Shown: piece after piece, positions 7,351 through 15,086 of the stretch | Position numbering within the stretch: position 1 is the first letter of the stretch | Layout of the letters: every line of letters starts with the position of its first letter | From: JBALVO01 sp036961445 | GTDB taxonomy: Bacteria; Pseudomonadota; Gammaproteobacteria; Pseudomonadales; Halieaceae | Direction of reading: 5' to 3' | Assembly: GCA_036961445.1 (NCBI GenBank) | Contig: JBALVO010000048.1 | Span: 1-27,275 of the forward strand | DNA length: 27,275 nucleotides | Translations under genes and position numbers: made by a program | Notes under the pieces: model-generated | The model's database searches: none | Seen by the model: the letters and a program-made list of their open reading frames with translations, nothing else | Told to the model about the DNA's origin: nothing

Positions 7351-9023
7351 TACTTGCGGGCTCCGTCAGGCGATATCATCGGCAAATCCAGGTTGTTTTT
7401 CTCTGCACAGTTAATTGCTATTTCGTAGCCGGCATCGGCATGTCGCATCACACCGGTGGCTGGATCGTTGTGCAGGACCCGGCCAACGCGCACCGCGGCC
7501 TCGTCTGTGCCGTCGCATACGATCACCACACCTGAATGCTGACTAAACCCCATTCCGACTCCGCCGCCGTGGTGCAGGCTGACCCAGGTTGCGCCTCCAG
7601 CAGTATTGAGCAGCGCATTGAGCAAAGGCCAGTCCGATACAGCATCGGAACCGTCAAGCATGCTCTCTGTCTCGCGGTTGGGTGAGGCTACCGATCCCGA
7701 ATCAAGGTGGTCACGTCCTATAACAATGGGTGCTTTGAGTTCGCCACTTTTCACCATCTCGTTAAAGGCCAGACCGAGTCGGGCACGATCTTTAACGCCG
7801 ACCCAGCAGATACGCGCGGGTAAACCCTGGAACTGGATGCGTTCGCGCGCCATATCCAGCCAGTTATGCAGTTGCGGATTATCAGGGATAAGCTCCTTAA
7901 CCTTGGCATCTGTTTTGTAGATGTCCTCGGGGTCGCCGCTTAGCGCGACCCAGCGAAACGGGCCTATGCCTTCGCAGAACAAGGGGCGTATGTAGGCTGG
8001 AACAAAGCCTGGAAAATCGAAAGCGTTAAGTACGCCTTCCTCCAGCGCCATCTGCCGAATGTTGTTGCCGTAGTCGAGCGTGACGGCTCCAGCGGACTGC
8101 AGGTCCAGCATGGCCTGTACCTGAACGGCCATTGAGGCTTTCGCGGCATTAATCACTGCAGCTTCGTCCTTTTTACGCATTTGTGCGGCATGTTCCATGG
8201 TCCAGCCGCGCGGTAGATAGCCGTTCAGTGGATCATGGGCGCTGGTCTGGTCAGTAACAACATCTGGCGTAACACCGCTTGCAGCGAGCGCGGGAAAGAC
8301 ATCGGCAGCGTTGCCCAGGAGTCCGATAGATATGGCTTCGTCTGATTGCTCGATCATTGCCAGTGCTTCATCCAGTGAGTTGGCCTTTTTATCCAGATAG
8401 CCGGTTTGCAGGCGAAAGTCGATACGGCTTTCATCCACTTCGACAGCGATCATGGAAAATCCCGCCATGGTTGCGGCCAGTGGTTGTGCCCCGCCCATGC
8501 CCCCGAGTCCACCGGTCAGTATCCACCGTCCTTTTGCTGCACCGTCAAAGTGTGTCTTGGCAATGCTGATAAAAGTTTCATAGGTTCCCTGGACGATGCC
8601 CTGTGAACCGATATAAATCCATGACCCGGCAGTCATCTGGCCGTACATCATCAGACCTTTTTTATCGAGTTCATTGAAGTGCTCCCAGGTGGCCCAGTGT
8701 GGAACGAGGTTGGAGTTTGCAAGCAGTACCCGCGGTGCATTTTCATGGGTGGGAAATACGCCAACAGGCTTGCCGGACTGAATCAGCAGTGTTTCGTTGT
8801 TCTCCAGGCGTTTGAGAACGCTCACGATGGTGTCATAACTTTCCCAGTCTCTGGCCGCACGACCAATGCCACCATAAACCACCAGGCTTTCGGGGTGCTC
8901 GGCGACTTCAGGATCGAGGTTGTTCATTAGCATGCGCAGGGGCGCTTCCGTGAGCCAGCTTTTCGCGCTCAATACGGTGCCGGTGGGGGCCTTGATAACG
9001 CGGGTGGGGTCGTTGCGATTCAT
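7350..9023 (-). CDS. hutU: Urocanate hydratase (urocanase)
   Basis: HutU adds water to urocanate to give 4-imidazolone-5-propionate, using tightly bound NAD+ as an electrophile. The 557 residues match the family. The Rossmann-like NAD-binding glycine-rich block WILTGGLGGMGGAQPLAA is near residue 170. The strongly conserved active-site region VIGRDHLDSGSVASPNRETE is near residue 440, with HHGGGVGMGFSQHSG downstream. It lies 35 bases behind hutC and overlaps hutH by one base. The start is the ATG at 9023; its leader RNA between hutC and hutU is short and shows no structure. Confidence 0.98.
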   Translation of the reverse strand: MNRNDPTRVIKAPTGTVLSAKSWLTEAPLRMLMNNLDPEVAEHPESLVVYGGIGRAARDWESYDTIVSVLKRLENNETLLIQSGKPVGVFPTHENAPRVLLANSNLVPHWATWEHFNELDKKGLMMYGQMTAGSWIYIGSQGIVQGTYETFISIAKTHFDGAAKGRWILTGGLGGMGGAQPLAATMAGFSMIAVEVDESRIDFRLQTGYLDKKANSLDEALAMIEQSDEAISIGLLGNAADVFPALAASGVTPDVVTDQTSAHDPLNGYLPRGWTMEHAAQMRKKDEAAVINAAKASMAVQVQAMLDLQSAGAVTLDYGNNIRQMALEEGVLNAFDFPGFVPAYIRPLFCEGIGPFRWVALSGDPEDIYKTDAKVKELIPDNPQLHNWLDMARERIQFQGLPARICWVGVKDRARLGLAFNEMVKSGELKAPIVIGRDHLDSGSVASPNRETESMLDGSDAVSDWPLLNALLNTAGGATWVSLHHGGGVGMGFSQHSGVVIVCDGTDEAAVRVGRVLHNDPATGVMRHADAGYEIAINCAEKNNLDLPMISPDGARK

Positions 9024-9058
9024 AGTGTTGGTCCTGTGTCTATTGTTGCAGGTTGCAC

Positions 9059-9760
9059 TTAAAAGTTAATATGACTGCCCAGTCGGTAGCGGTCACCGGG
9101 GTGGATAAGTATAGCCAGGGAGACTGCGCCGCGATCAGAGAATGTGCGGCGAGTGATTCTCAGGCAGGGTGCTTGTTTGCGTATTTTGAGTGCTTTGACA
9201 ATATCAGCAGCTGCGATAATCGCCTCAACGCTCTGGTCCGCCTCGGTCAGTGGCGCGACGGCGGAGAGATAGGCGCTGGGGGTTTCGCCGATGAACGTCT
9301 GTCCCAAATAGTCCGGTGCCATGGCGGGATTGACGTAGCGACTCTCGTGTTGAATCGGTTCGCCGTCTTCCATGTGCAGCAGCACTGAATGGAATATGTG
9401 GTCGCCTGTTTTTAGGCCGAGGTTGATAGCACAGTTGCTGTCTGCAGAGATCTGCGCGTGTAACAAGACTCGGCTACTATGCTCATGGCCGCGCTGGTCA
9501 ATTTCTTCTGCAATATTGCGTATCTGGGTGATTGAGCTCATGGGGCGCGTGTCTGCAACAAAACTACCCAAACCCTGTGTGCGCAACAATACGCCATCTT
9601 CCTCCAGCTCCAGTAGTGCGCGTCTTGCGGTCATGCGGCTCACCGAGAACATGGCGGCCAACTGATTCTCGGAGGACACACGGTCGCCTGGCGAGAGGAT
9701 GCCCTGCGAAATTTTCGTCCGCAGTGCCTCTTTTATTCTCACGTATTGAGGGGAAGACAT
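9059..9760 (-). CDS. hutC: Histidine utilization repressor HutC (GntR family)
   Basis: The protein is a 233-residue GntR/HutC-subfamily regulator. Residues about 6-70 form the winged helix (LSPGDRVSSENQLAAMFSVS, then RMTARRALLELEEDGVLLR). Residues about 90-230 form the UTRA ligand domain, with the family pattern HSVLLHMEDGEPIQHESRYV and the late CLRITRRTFSDRG. In related bacteria HutC is released from DNA by urocanate. A ribosome binding site AGGAAA sits about eight bases before the ATG. The gene heads the leftward hutCUH operon, and its start lies 26 bases from a palindrome that fits a HutC operator, so autoregulation is expected. Confidence 0.97.
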   Translation of the reverse strand: MSSPQYVRIKEALRTKISQGILSPGDRVSSENQLAAMFSVSRMTARRALLELEEDGVLLRTQGLGSFVADTRPMSSITQIRNIAEEIDQRGHEHSSRVLLHAQISADSNCAINLGLKTGDHIFHSVLLHMEDGEPIQHESRYVNPAMAPDYLGQTFIGETPSAYLSAVAPLTEADQSVEAIIAAADIVKALKIRKQAPCLRITRRTFSDRGAVSLAILIHPGDRYRLGSHINF

Positions 9761-9785
9761 GGCATATTTCCTGAGTTAAGGCGGC

Positions 9786-9823
9786 AAGTCTACTTGTACA
9801 TACTTGTATATACAAGTAGACTT
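9786..9823. promoter_or_regulatory. HutC-type operator and overlapping divergent hut promoters
   Basis: A perfect inverted repeat has 13-base arms at 9786-9798 and 9811-9823. Inside it lies a second, perfect 16-base palindrome, ACTTGTATATACAAGT, at 9802-9817. Read as half-sites, TACTTGTA occurs at 9791 and 9801 and its inverse TACAAGTA at 9811, all in 10-base register. The core resembles the TGTA-N2-TACA HutC sites described in pseudomonads. Promoter-like hexamers overlap it on both strands. Rightward for hutIG these are TTGTAC (9794) with TAGACT (9817), or TTGTAT (9804) with TAAATT (9827). Leftward for hutCUH there is TTGTAT (9815-9810) with TAGACT (9792-9787). All three spacers are 17 bases. 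Bound repressor would block both directions. Confidence 0.85.
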
Positions 9824-9847
9824 CGATAAATTATCTGGAACTGATCA

Positions 9848-11083
9848 ATGTCACAGCATTGCGATTACCTACTTACCAACCTGCGGCTGGCTACCATGCT
9901 AGATTCTGGCGTGCCGTTTGGTGCGATAGACGAAGCGGCGTTGGCCATGCGTGACGGGATCGTTGTGTATGCAGGTCCGGAATCCGAATTGCCACAATTT
10001 GCAGCGGATCAGTACCACGATTGTGCCGGTGCCTGGGCGACCCCGGGTTTGGTAGATTGTCACACTCACCTGGTTTATGGCGGCGACCGTGCGCGTGAAT
10101 TCGAGATGCGCCTACAGGGCCATTCCTACGAGGATATCTCGCGCAAGGGAGGAGGCATTGTCAGTACCGTGCGCGATACTCGCCAGGCGAGTGAGGACCT
10201 GTTATTTGTCCAGGCCAGAAAACGTGCTGAACGCTTGCTGGAAGAGGGTGTTACCACCATCGAAATCAAATCAGGTTACGGGCTGGATCTGGAGCAGGAA
10301 TTGAAAATGCTGCGCGTCGCACGGCGCCTGGGAGAAGAGTTGCCAGTTGCTGTGCGTACAACGTTTCTGGGTGCGCACGCTTTGCCACCCGATTACACTT
10401 CTTCCGGTGACGATCCCCGCGACGACTATATCGCTCTGGTATGTGAAGAGATGATTCCGGCGGTGGCTAACTCCGGGCTTGCTGACGCGGTTGATGTGTT
10501 TTGTGAAGGGATAGGCTTTACTCCGGCTCAGTGTGAGCGCGTATTTCAGGCGGCTCAGGCAGTGGGCCTGCCGATAAAGGGTCATGTTGAACAATTGAGT
10601 GATTTAAAAGGCGCTCGCCTGGCGGCTCGTTATGGAGCGTTGTCGGTAGATCACGTCGAGTATCTGGCCGCCGTCGATATTGCAGCGGTTGCGCAGGCGG
10701 GCTGTATAGCGGTGCTGCTGCCAGGTGCATTTTACTTTCTGAACGAACAGCAATGCCCGCCGGTTGCCGCTCTGCGTGAACATAAAGTACCGATGGCCGT
10801 GGCCACCGATCTCAATCCTGGAACTTCTCCTGTTGCCTCTTTATTGGTGGCAATGAATCAGGCTGCAGTGCTCTTTGGTTTAACGCCAGAAGAAGCGTTG
10901 CGCGGTGCGACACGCAATGGTGCCCTGGCGCTGGGATTGCCAAACAAGGGTTTGCTGGCCACTGGAATGGATGCCGATATCGCGCTTTGGGATATCGGGC
11001 ATCCCAGTGAGTTGAGCTATGGCATAAACTTTCATCGTCCTACGAGAATTTGGCAGGGAGGTGTTTGTGTACATTCCAGCTGA
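9848..11083 (+). CDS. hutI: Imidazolonepropionase
   Basis: HutI hydrolyses 4-imidazolone-5-propionate to N-formimidoyl-L-glutamate. It is a 411-residue amidohydrolase-superfamily metalloenzyme. The metal-binding His-x-His is His72 and His74 in VDCHTHLVYGGDR. Later metal and substrate blocks are GAHALPPDYT, KGHVEQLSD, SVDHVEYL and the Asp of ATDLNPGTSP. The ATG at 9848 is the only reasonable start; a weak GGAA lies upstream. It is the first gene of the rightward hut transcript, directly beyond the HutC operator. Its end overlaps the start of hutG. Confidence 0.98.
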   Translation: MSQHCDYLLTNLRLATMLDSGVPFGAIDEAALAMRDGIVVYAGPESELPQFAADQYHDCAGAWATPGLVDCHTHLVYGGDRAREFEMRLQGHSYEDISRKGGGIVSTVRDTRQASEDLLFVQARKRAERLLEEGVTTIEIKSGYGLDLEQELKMLRVARRLGEELPVAVRTTFLGAHALPPDYTSSGDDPRDDYIALVCEEMIPAVANSGLADAVDVFCEGIGFTPAQCERVFQAAQAVGLPIKGHVEQLSDLKGARLAARYGALSVDHVEYLAAVDIAAVAQAGCIAVLLPGAFYFLNEQQCPPVAALREHKVPMAVATDLNPGTSPVASLLVAMNQAAVLFGLTPEEALRGATRNGALALGLPNKGLLATGMDADIALWDIGHPSELSYGINFHRPTRIWQGGVCVHSS

Positions 11084-12053
11084 CCCAAAGCTCTGGAGCG
11101 GCAGAGTAGACGAAGAAGATGGTGTGGCAGGGTATCGCTGGCACCAGGTGGTGAGCCATGACTCTGCCGCCGCCGCCGGGGTGGCCCTTTTGGGTTTTGC
11201 CTCGGATCGGGGTGTGCAATTGAATAAGGGTAGAGTTGGTGCCTGTGAGGGGCCAACCGCGCTGCGTCGGGCGTTAGCCAATCAAGCATGGCATCACGAT
11301 GTTGGCTTGTATGACGCTGGCGATGTGCGTGTCGGCAGCGATCTCGCTGCGGGACAGCAAGAGTATGCGCGGCGTGTTGCGGAGCTTTTGGCCAGTGAGC
11401 GTTTTGTAGTTGGTCTGGGTGGTGGACATGAAATTGCCTGGGCGAGTTACCTTGGTTGCCGACATTGGCTGGACGCTCATGCCCCGGGAAAAACTCTGGG
11501 TATCCTGAATTTTGATGCGCACTTTGATTTACGCCAACCGGCACCCGATGCCAGCTCAGGGACGCCTTTTTTTCAGGTAGCTGAGCACTGCCAAGCCCAG
11601 GGCCATGAGTTCCACTACGCCTGTCTTGGCGTAGCCCGCACATCCAACACCAAAGCGCTATTTTCCAGGGCGAACAGTCTTGGTGTGGATTATTTGCTGG
11701 ACGTAGCGTGTAAAGCCGGGGGCGCAGGACCGTTTGTGCAGCGCTTTATCGACAAAGTGGATTACCTGTATGTCACCACTTGTATGGACGTTTTTCCGGC
11801 AGCAATAGCGCCTGGGGTCAGTGCGCCAGCCGCCCTGGGAATCGATCCAGACTGGGTATTGGCTACCCTTACCGAAATTAGCAGTTACTGCAGCGATGCT
11901 GGCGTACAGTGGTTAATGGCGGACATTGCTGAACTGGCGCCTGTGCTGGATCGAGACGGCATGACCGCGCGCCTTGCCGCGAGACTAATAGACGAAATCC
12001 TGTCCATGCACCATCAGTTACGCCTGCCTACAAGCCAGGTGACGTCTCTTTGA
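11067..12053 (+). CDS. hutG: Formimidoylglutamase (arginase/agmatinase superfamily)
   Basis: HutG hydrolyses N-formimidoyl-L-glutamate to L-glutamate and formamide, the last step of the pathway. The 328 residues carry the binuclear Mn-binding blocks of the ureohydrolase fold: GLGGGHEIAWASY, then NFDAHFDLR (Asp-x-His-x-Asp), then CMDVFPAAIAPGVSAPAALG. In the last block the first Asp of the arginase SxDxD motif is Cys, as I recall for the HutG subgroup of gammaproteobacteria. The GTG at 11067 is chosen because AGGGAGG at 11055-11061 lies five bases before it; a GTG at 11061 overlaps that site. It overlaps hutI by 17 bases. Its 3' end overlaps the convergent PepSY gene by 40 bases. Confidence 0.95.
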   Translation: MYIPADPKLWSGRVDEEDGVAGYRWHQVVSHDSAAAAGVALLGFASDRGVQLNKGRVGACEGPTALRRALANQAWHHDVGLYDAGDVRVGSDLAAGQQEYARRVAELLASERFVVGLGGGHEIAWASYLGCRHWLDAHAPGKTLGILNFDAHFDLRQPAPDASSGTPFFQVAEHCQAQGHEFHYACLGVARTSNTKALFSRANSLGVDYLLDVACKAGGAGPFVQRFIDKVDYLYVTTCMDVFPAAIAPGVSAPAALGIDPDWVLATLTEISSYCSDAGVQWLMADIAELAPVLDRDGMTARLAARLIDEILSMHHQLRLPTSQVTSL

Positions 12054-12745
12054 CTAAAACTAATCGACAATAAAAGCAGCCCAGATATAGCCAGCCACAA
12101 AGTGGCAAACCCGAACAAGATGATTTGCGGGTTGTTAAAACTGCCATGCTGAAGATAGTCCATAAAATGCAGCATTAGCAGGAAGTCCATGAGCTCGCTG
12201 CGATCATTGGCGTGTGCGATCAGGCGGCCATCACCGGCGGCAACAAATACTCGTGTTCCCAGAGCATCGCTAAATTTTATTTCCCAAAGCGGACCATCAA
12301 TGCCGCCTAGCGCAGCGGTGCCCTGCGGCAACCATTTGTGCTCAATGGGTTGGCCGCTGCCGCTGTAGCTTGCTCGTGCTATGTTGCGCGCGAATTCTGC
12401 ATCGATGGTTATTTCGGCACCACTTTTGGCATCGTACAGCAGAGTCTGTGCCGCAGTTTCTATGCGGTATACGGGTTTATCCAGCAGCTGGTCCAGGCTC
12501 AGTTGTGCTATTTCCGGGGCAGCTAATGTCAGTAGATGCGGTGCATACAACGTGCCGTATTCACTCAGAGGCTTTCTTTTTGCAGGGTTTGCTCGCGATG
12601 CACTACCCGCGGCAATATCCTGGTCGATAAGGCTCATCAACATTCCGGAGCATAACCAGATCAGCAACTGCAGGCCAATGGCCAGCGCCAGCCATTTGTG
12701 GAGTTTGCGCATAAATGGGAAACGGGTAGAGCGACGGACAGCCAT
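12014..12745 (-). CDS. PepSY-domain inner-membrane protein (second of pair)
   Basis: The protein has 243 residues with an N-terminal anchor (HKWLALAIGLQLLIWLCSG), a long periplasmic region and a C-terminal helix (about 210-232). The periplasmic part carries PepSY-like blocks KPVYRIET and LWEIKFSDALGTRVFV-type strands, the latter followed by DGRLIAH. The ATG at 12745 overlaps the previous stop by one base (TAATG) and has GGAG upstream, so it is preferred over a start at 12793. It is clearly related to its upstream neighbour: both have HKWL-x-L-x-IGLQLL-x-W and DFL-x-ML-H-x-MDY followed by NNP. PepSY membrane proteins are often linked to iron-siderophore reduction or flavin-dependent electron transfer. 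No such partner is next to them here, so the role is open. Confidence 0.8.
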   Translation of the reverse strand: MAVRRSTRFPFMRKLHKWLALAIGLQLLIWLCSGMLMSLIDQDIAAGSASRANPAKRKPLSEYGTLYAPHLLTLAAPEIAQLSLDQLLDKPVYRIETAAQTLLYDAKSGAEITIDAEFARNIARASYSGSGQPIEHKWLPQGTAALGGIDGPLWEIKFSDALGTRVFVAAGDGRLIAHANDRSELMDFLLMLHFMDYLQHGSFNNPQIILFGFATLWLAISGLLLLSISFSQRDVTWLVGRRN

Positions 12746-13449
12746 TATCGGATTCTCCGGCGCGCGAGGCCGAGACTGAAATACAGTACCCATGCCCCGG
12801 TCAGAAAAAACAATAGGCCCAATATGGCGGCGGTCACCAGCAGCGGGTTGTTAATGTTGTCTCGCGTTTCGTAATCCATTATGTGCAACATCCACAGAAA
12901 ATCGAATGCGCGCCATAAGGTATGTCGACGCGTAATAAATTTTCCGGATTGGGCATCTATGTAGAAGCTGGTGCCCCAGTTATCGGCAAAGTCCACGCGC
13001 CAGGCAGCGGTTTGTAGAAAGCGGACTTCTGCTGGCGGATCTGCAGTAAAAAGTGTGGCTTTTTCTATGGCGCTGTCGCCGGCATAGTGTTCCCTGGCAA
13101 TTGCCATAATGTGAGGCTTTGTCATAGGGGGCAGGAGGACGCCTGTGCGCGCATCGATAAGTTGTATGTCAGCGGAGCTGTCTAATCGATATACGGCCTT
13201 TCCCAGTAACGCGGTCAGCGTCAGGCTGGTGGTGCCCGGGTATTTCTGCAATATCACGTCAATTGGTATGATCTTTGTCAGGCTGATTGCACTGTCGGCT
13301 GTTGTATTTTGCATCAGCATGTCGCCGTGTATCACTTCGATCGGTACCGCCACCATGTAAAAACCGCTTATGGTCCACAGCAGCAGTTGCAGTCCTATCA
13401 GCAGTCCAAGCCACTTGTGCAGTACCCGCGATAGCTTCACCGCTTTCAT
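12745..13449 (-). CDS. PepSY-domain inner-membrane protein (first of pair)
   Basis: The protein has 234 residues if started at the ATG at 13449 (MKAVKLSRVLHKWLG), which has AAGGATTCAGG just upstream; a TTG at 13512 would add 21 residues. It has an N-terminal helix LLIGLQLLLWTISGFYMV, a periplasmic PepSY-like domain (KAVYRLDSSADIQLIDARTG, then WRVDFADNWGTSFYIDAQSG) and a C-terminal helix ending at an Arg-rich tail. It is homologous to and translationally coupled with the gene that follows, implying tandem duplication and a two-subunit complex. The divergent neighbour is the TIGR02647 gene; the 122-base gap between them should hold both promoters. Confidence 0.8.
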   Translation of the reverse strand: MKAVKLSRVLHKWLGLLIGLQLLLWTISGFYMVAVPIEVIHGDMLMQNTTADSAISLTKIIPIDVILQKYPGTTSLTLTALLGKAVYRLDSSADIQLIDARTGVLLPPMTKPHIMAIAREHYAGDSAIEKATLFTADPPAEVRFLQTAAWRVDFADNWGTSFYIDAQSGKFITRRHTLWRAFDFLWMLHIMDYETRDNINNPLLVTAAILGLLFFLTGAWVLYFSLGLARRRIR

Positions 13450-13571
13450 TACCTGAATCCTTGCTGGCTTGACAGCCAGTTGTTGCGGTGACAAAACCGC
13501 AGATTGTTGCAACGTGCTTCGATTACGTACACTATGCTCCCAGCTTTAGTACAAAATAAGAGATTATACCG

Positions 13572-13817
13572 GTGCCATTCAACGCAAATACTATAGAAGA
13601 ATTAAACCTGCTATTGCAGTTTGATAGTGCGACATTAAGCAGCGGAATAAAAGTTCATTCTAGCGCCCGCACGGCAGTGATAGAAGCTTGCGGCAATCTC
13701 TTTGCCAAGGGCCTCATTAGCCAGCATGACGGCGGCTATTTGACTGATGCCGGAGTGGAGGCGTTGGCGCATGTGCAGGTTCTGGCAGGGCTGCTGGGAT
13801 TGCAGGTGCCAGGTTAA
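13572..13817 (+). CDS. TIGR02647 family small protein
   Basis: The 81-residue protein matches the TIGR02647 family found in gammaproteobacteria, with the pattern ELNLLLQFDSATLSSGIKVH, then LFAKGLISQHDGGYLTDAGVEA. The fold resembles a small winged-helix-like domain and the family is sometimes labelled DNA-binding; no function is established. The start is a GTG at 13572 with AAGAGA upstream. It is a single-gene unit between the PepSY pair and the kinase gene. Confidence 0.85.
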   Translation: MPFNANTIEELNLLLQFDSATLSSGIKVHSSARTAVIEACGNLFAKGLISQHDGGYLTDAGVEALAHVQVLAGLLGLQVPG

Positions 13818-13922
13818 CCAATTTGGTCATTAGCGGCTGTGTGCCGCCCGGTACAACAGAGCGGCCTTGCGGCCACCAAATTTGAGAAAATCCCCCATCA
13901 AACCGATTATTGCTGCCCAAAT

Positions 13923-13956
13923 TGCGATGAGCTGCAGTGAACCTGCGATGAACTGC
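13923..13956 (+). promoter_or_regulatory. Direct repeats upstream of the LytS/LytTR pair, candidate regulator binding site
   Basis: TGCGATGAGCTGC (13923-13935) and TGCGATGAACTGC (13944-13956) are 13-base direct repeats differing at one base, 21 bases apart, that is two helical turns. LytTR-domain regulators typically bind two direct repeats with this period. The repeats end 35 bases before the kinase start codon, so autoregulation by the LytTR protein encoded downstream is a reasonable inference. I cannot assign a -35/-10 pair. Confidence 0.45.
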
Positions 13957-13991
13957 GGCCAAATTATCCCAATTGCCCCTATAATGGGCTA

Positions 13992-15086
13992 ATGCAAATA
14001 CATCGAATTCTAGAAGAGAAGCGCTATCTATTTTGGGCACTGCAACTGGCGGGCTGGGGCAGTTGGGCTATTACGTTCTATCTTGGCATGCTGGTTTGGG
14101 GCAAGGAAGTGGGCACCTATGCCATTTACCTGCCTATCGTAAGTAGTGGCGGCCTGCTTATTACGCTGATTCTGCGAGCGCTGTATCGAGCAACCTGGTC
14201 TGCGGCTATAGGTTGGCGAGTTGTTTCGGTATTGGGCGGATCGTTGGTGGCGGGCGCGACATGGATGGCTGTTAGGGTGATTGTATTTCGTAGTCTTTTC
14301 CCTAAAGACCCCATGGCCGAAGATGCAAAGCCTCATATGGAATTCTGGGAGTACTTCGAGGGTACTACCAGTGCATTTATGGTTATGGTTGTGTGGAGCG
14401 CCCTGTACTTCGGCATCAAGTTCTACATGATGGCGCAAGAAGAGCAAAGGCGCAGACTAACGGCGACCTCCATGGCGCATGAAGCCCAGTTGAAAATGTT
14501 ACATTACCAACTTAACCCGCATTTTCTTTTCAATACGCTGAACGCGATATCGACCTTGATCCTGGATAAGGATACCCAGTTGGCCAATACCATGGTGACC
14601 CGTCTGAGTCGTTTTCTGAGGTTTTCGCTGGATAACGACCCTATGGAAAAAGTCACTGTTCTGGAGGAGGTGGAAGCACTGGAGCTATATCTCAACATTG
14701 AGAAGGTGCGATTTGATGAGCGCCTGCGCTTACATTTTGATATTGAGCCACAGGCGAAATCTGCTTTGATGCCCAGCTTGCTGTTACAGCCTCTGGTAGA
14801 AAACAGCATCAAATATGCTATAGCCCAGGCGATCAATGGTGGGTCCATTACAGTCTGCGCTGCGGTGTCGGGAAATGAGTTGGTGCTTTGCGTGGCCGAC
14901 GACGGGCCTGGGCTGGATCTTTCCAGTGGACTGCCGCCCAAGTCGGGCGGCGTTGGTCTGTCCAATTGTCGAGAGCGCCTGCAGGAGATATACGTAAATA
15001 ATCAATCTTTTGAGTTGAGCACTACCGCCCCTCATGGGCTCACCGTTACAATTCGTATACCCCTGGAGTTGGCACCTATTAAGTAA
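13992..15086 (+). CDS. LytS/AlgZ-type sensor histidine kinase
   Basis: The 364-residue protein has four hydrophobic segments (about 12-35, 42-64, 74-98, 124-145), a short linker, and a His_kinase (PF06580) plus HATPase_c module. The phosphorylated His is His177 in YHYQ-type context LHYQLNPHFLFNTLNAIS. The ATP-binding N box is LVENSIKYA (about 268-276), with DDGPGLDL and GGVGLSNCRERL as the G boxes. It autophosphorylates and should pass phosphate to the response regulator that overlaps its stop (TAATG). No periplasmic ligand domain is present, so the signal is probably sensed in or at the membrane. The ATG at 13992 lacks a strong ribosome binding site. LytS, YehU/BtsS and AlgZ are family relatives; the signal cannot be named. 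Confidence 0.93.
   Translation: MQIHRILEEKRYLFWALQLAGWGSWAITFYLGMLVWGKEVGTYAIYLPIVSSGGLLITLILRALYRATWSAAIGWRVVSVLGGSLVAGATWMAVRVIVFRSLFPKDPMAEDAKPHMEFWEYFEGTTSAFMVMVVWSALYFGIKFYMMAQEEQRRRLTATSMAHEAQLKMLHYQLNPHFLFNTLNAISTLILDKDTQLANTMVTRLSRFLRFSLDNDPMEKVTVLEEVEALELYLNIEKVRFDERLRLHFDIEPQAKSALMPSLLLQPLVENSIKYAIAQAINGGSITVCAAVSGNELVLCVADDGPGLDLSSGLPPKSGGVGLSNCRERLQEIYVNNQSFELSTTAPHGLTVTIRIPLELAPIK

Noticed and set aside
13833..13874. GC-rich GCGGC/GCCGC inverted repeats suggesting an attenuator or terminator
   Set aside because: Stems are only five bases and no T-run follows; kept only as a remark with the direct-repeat finding.
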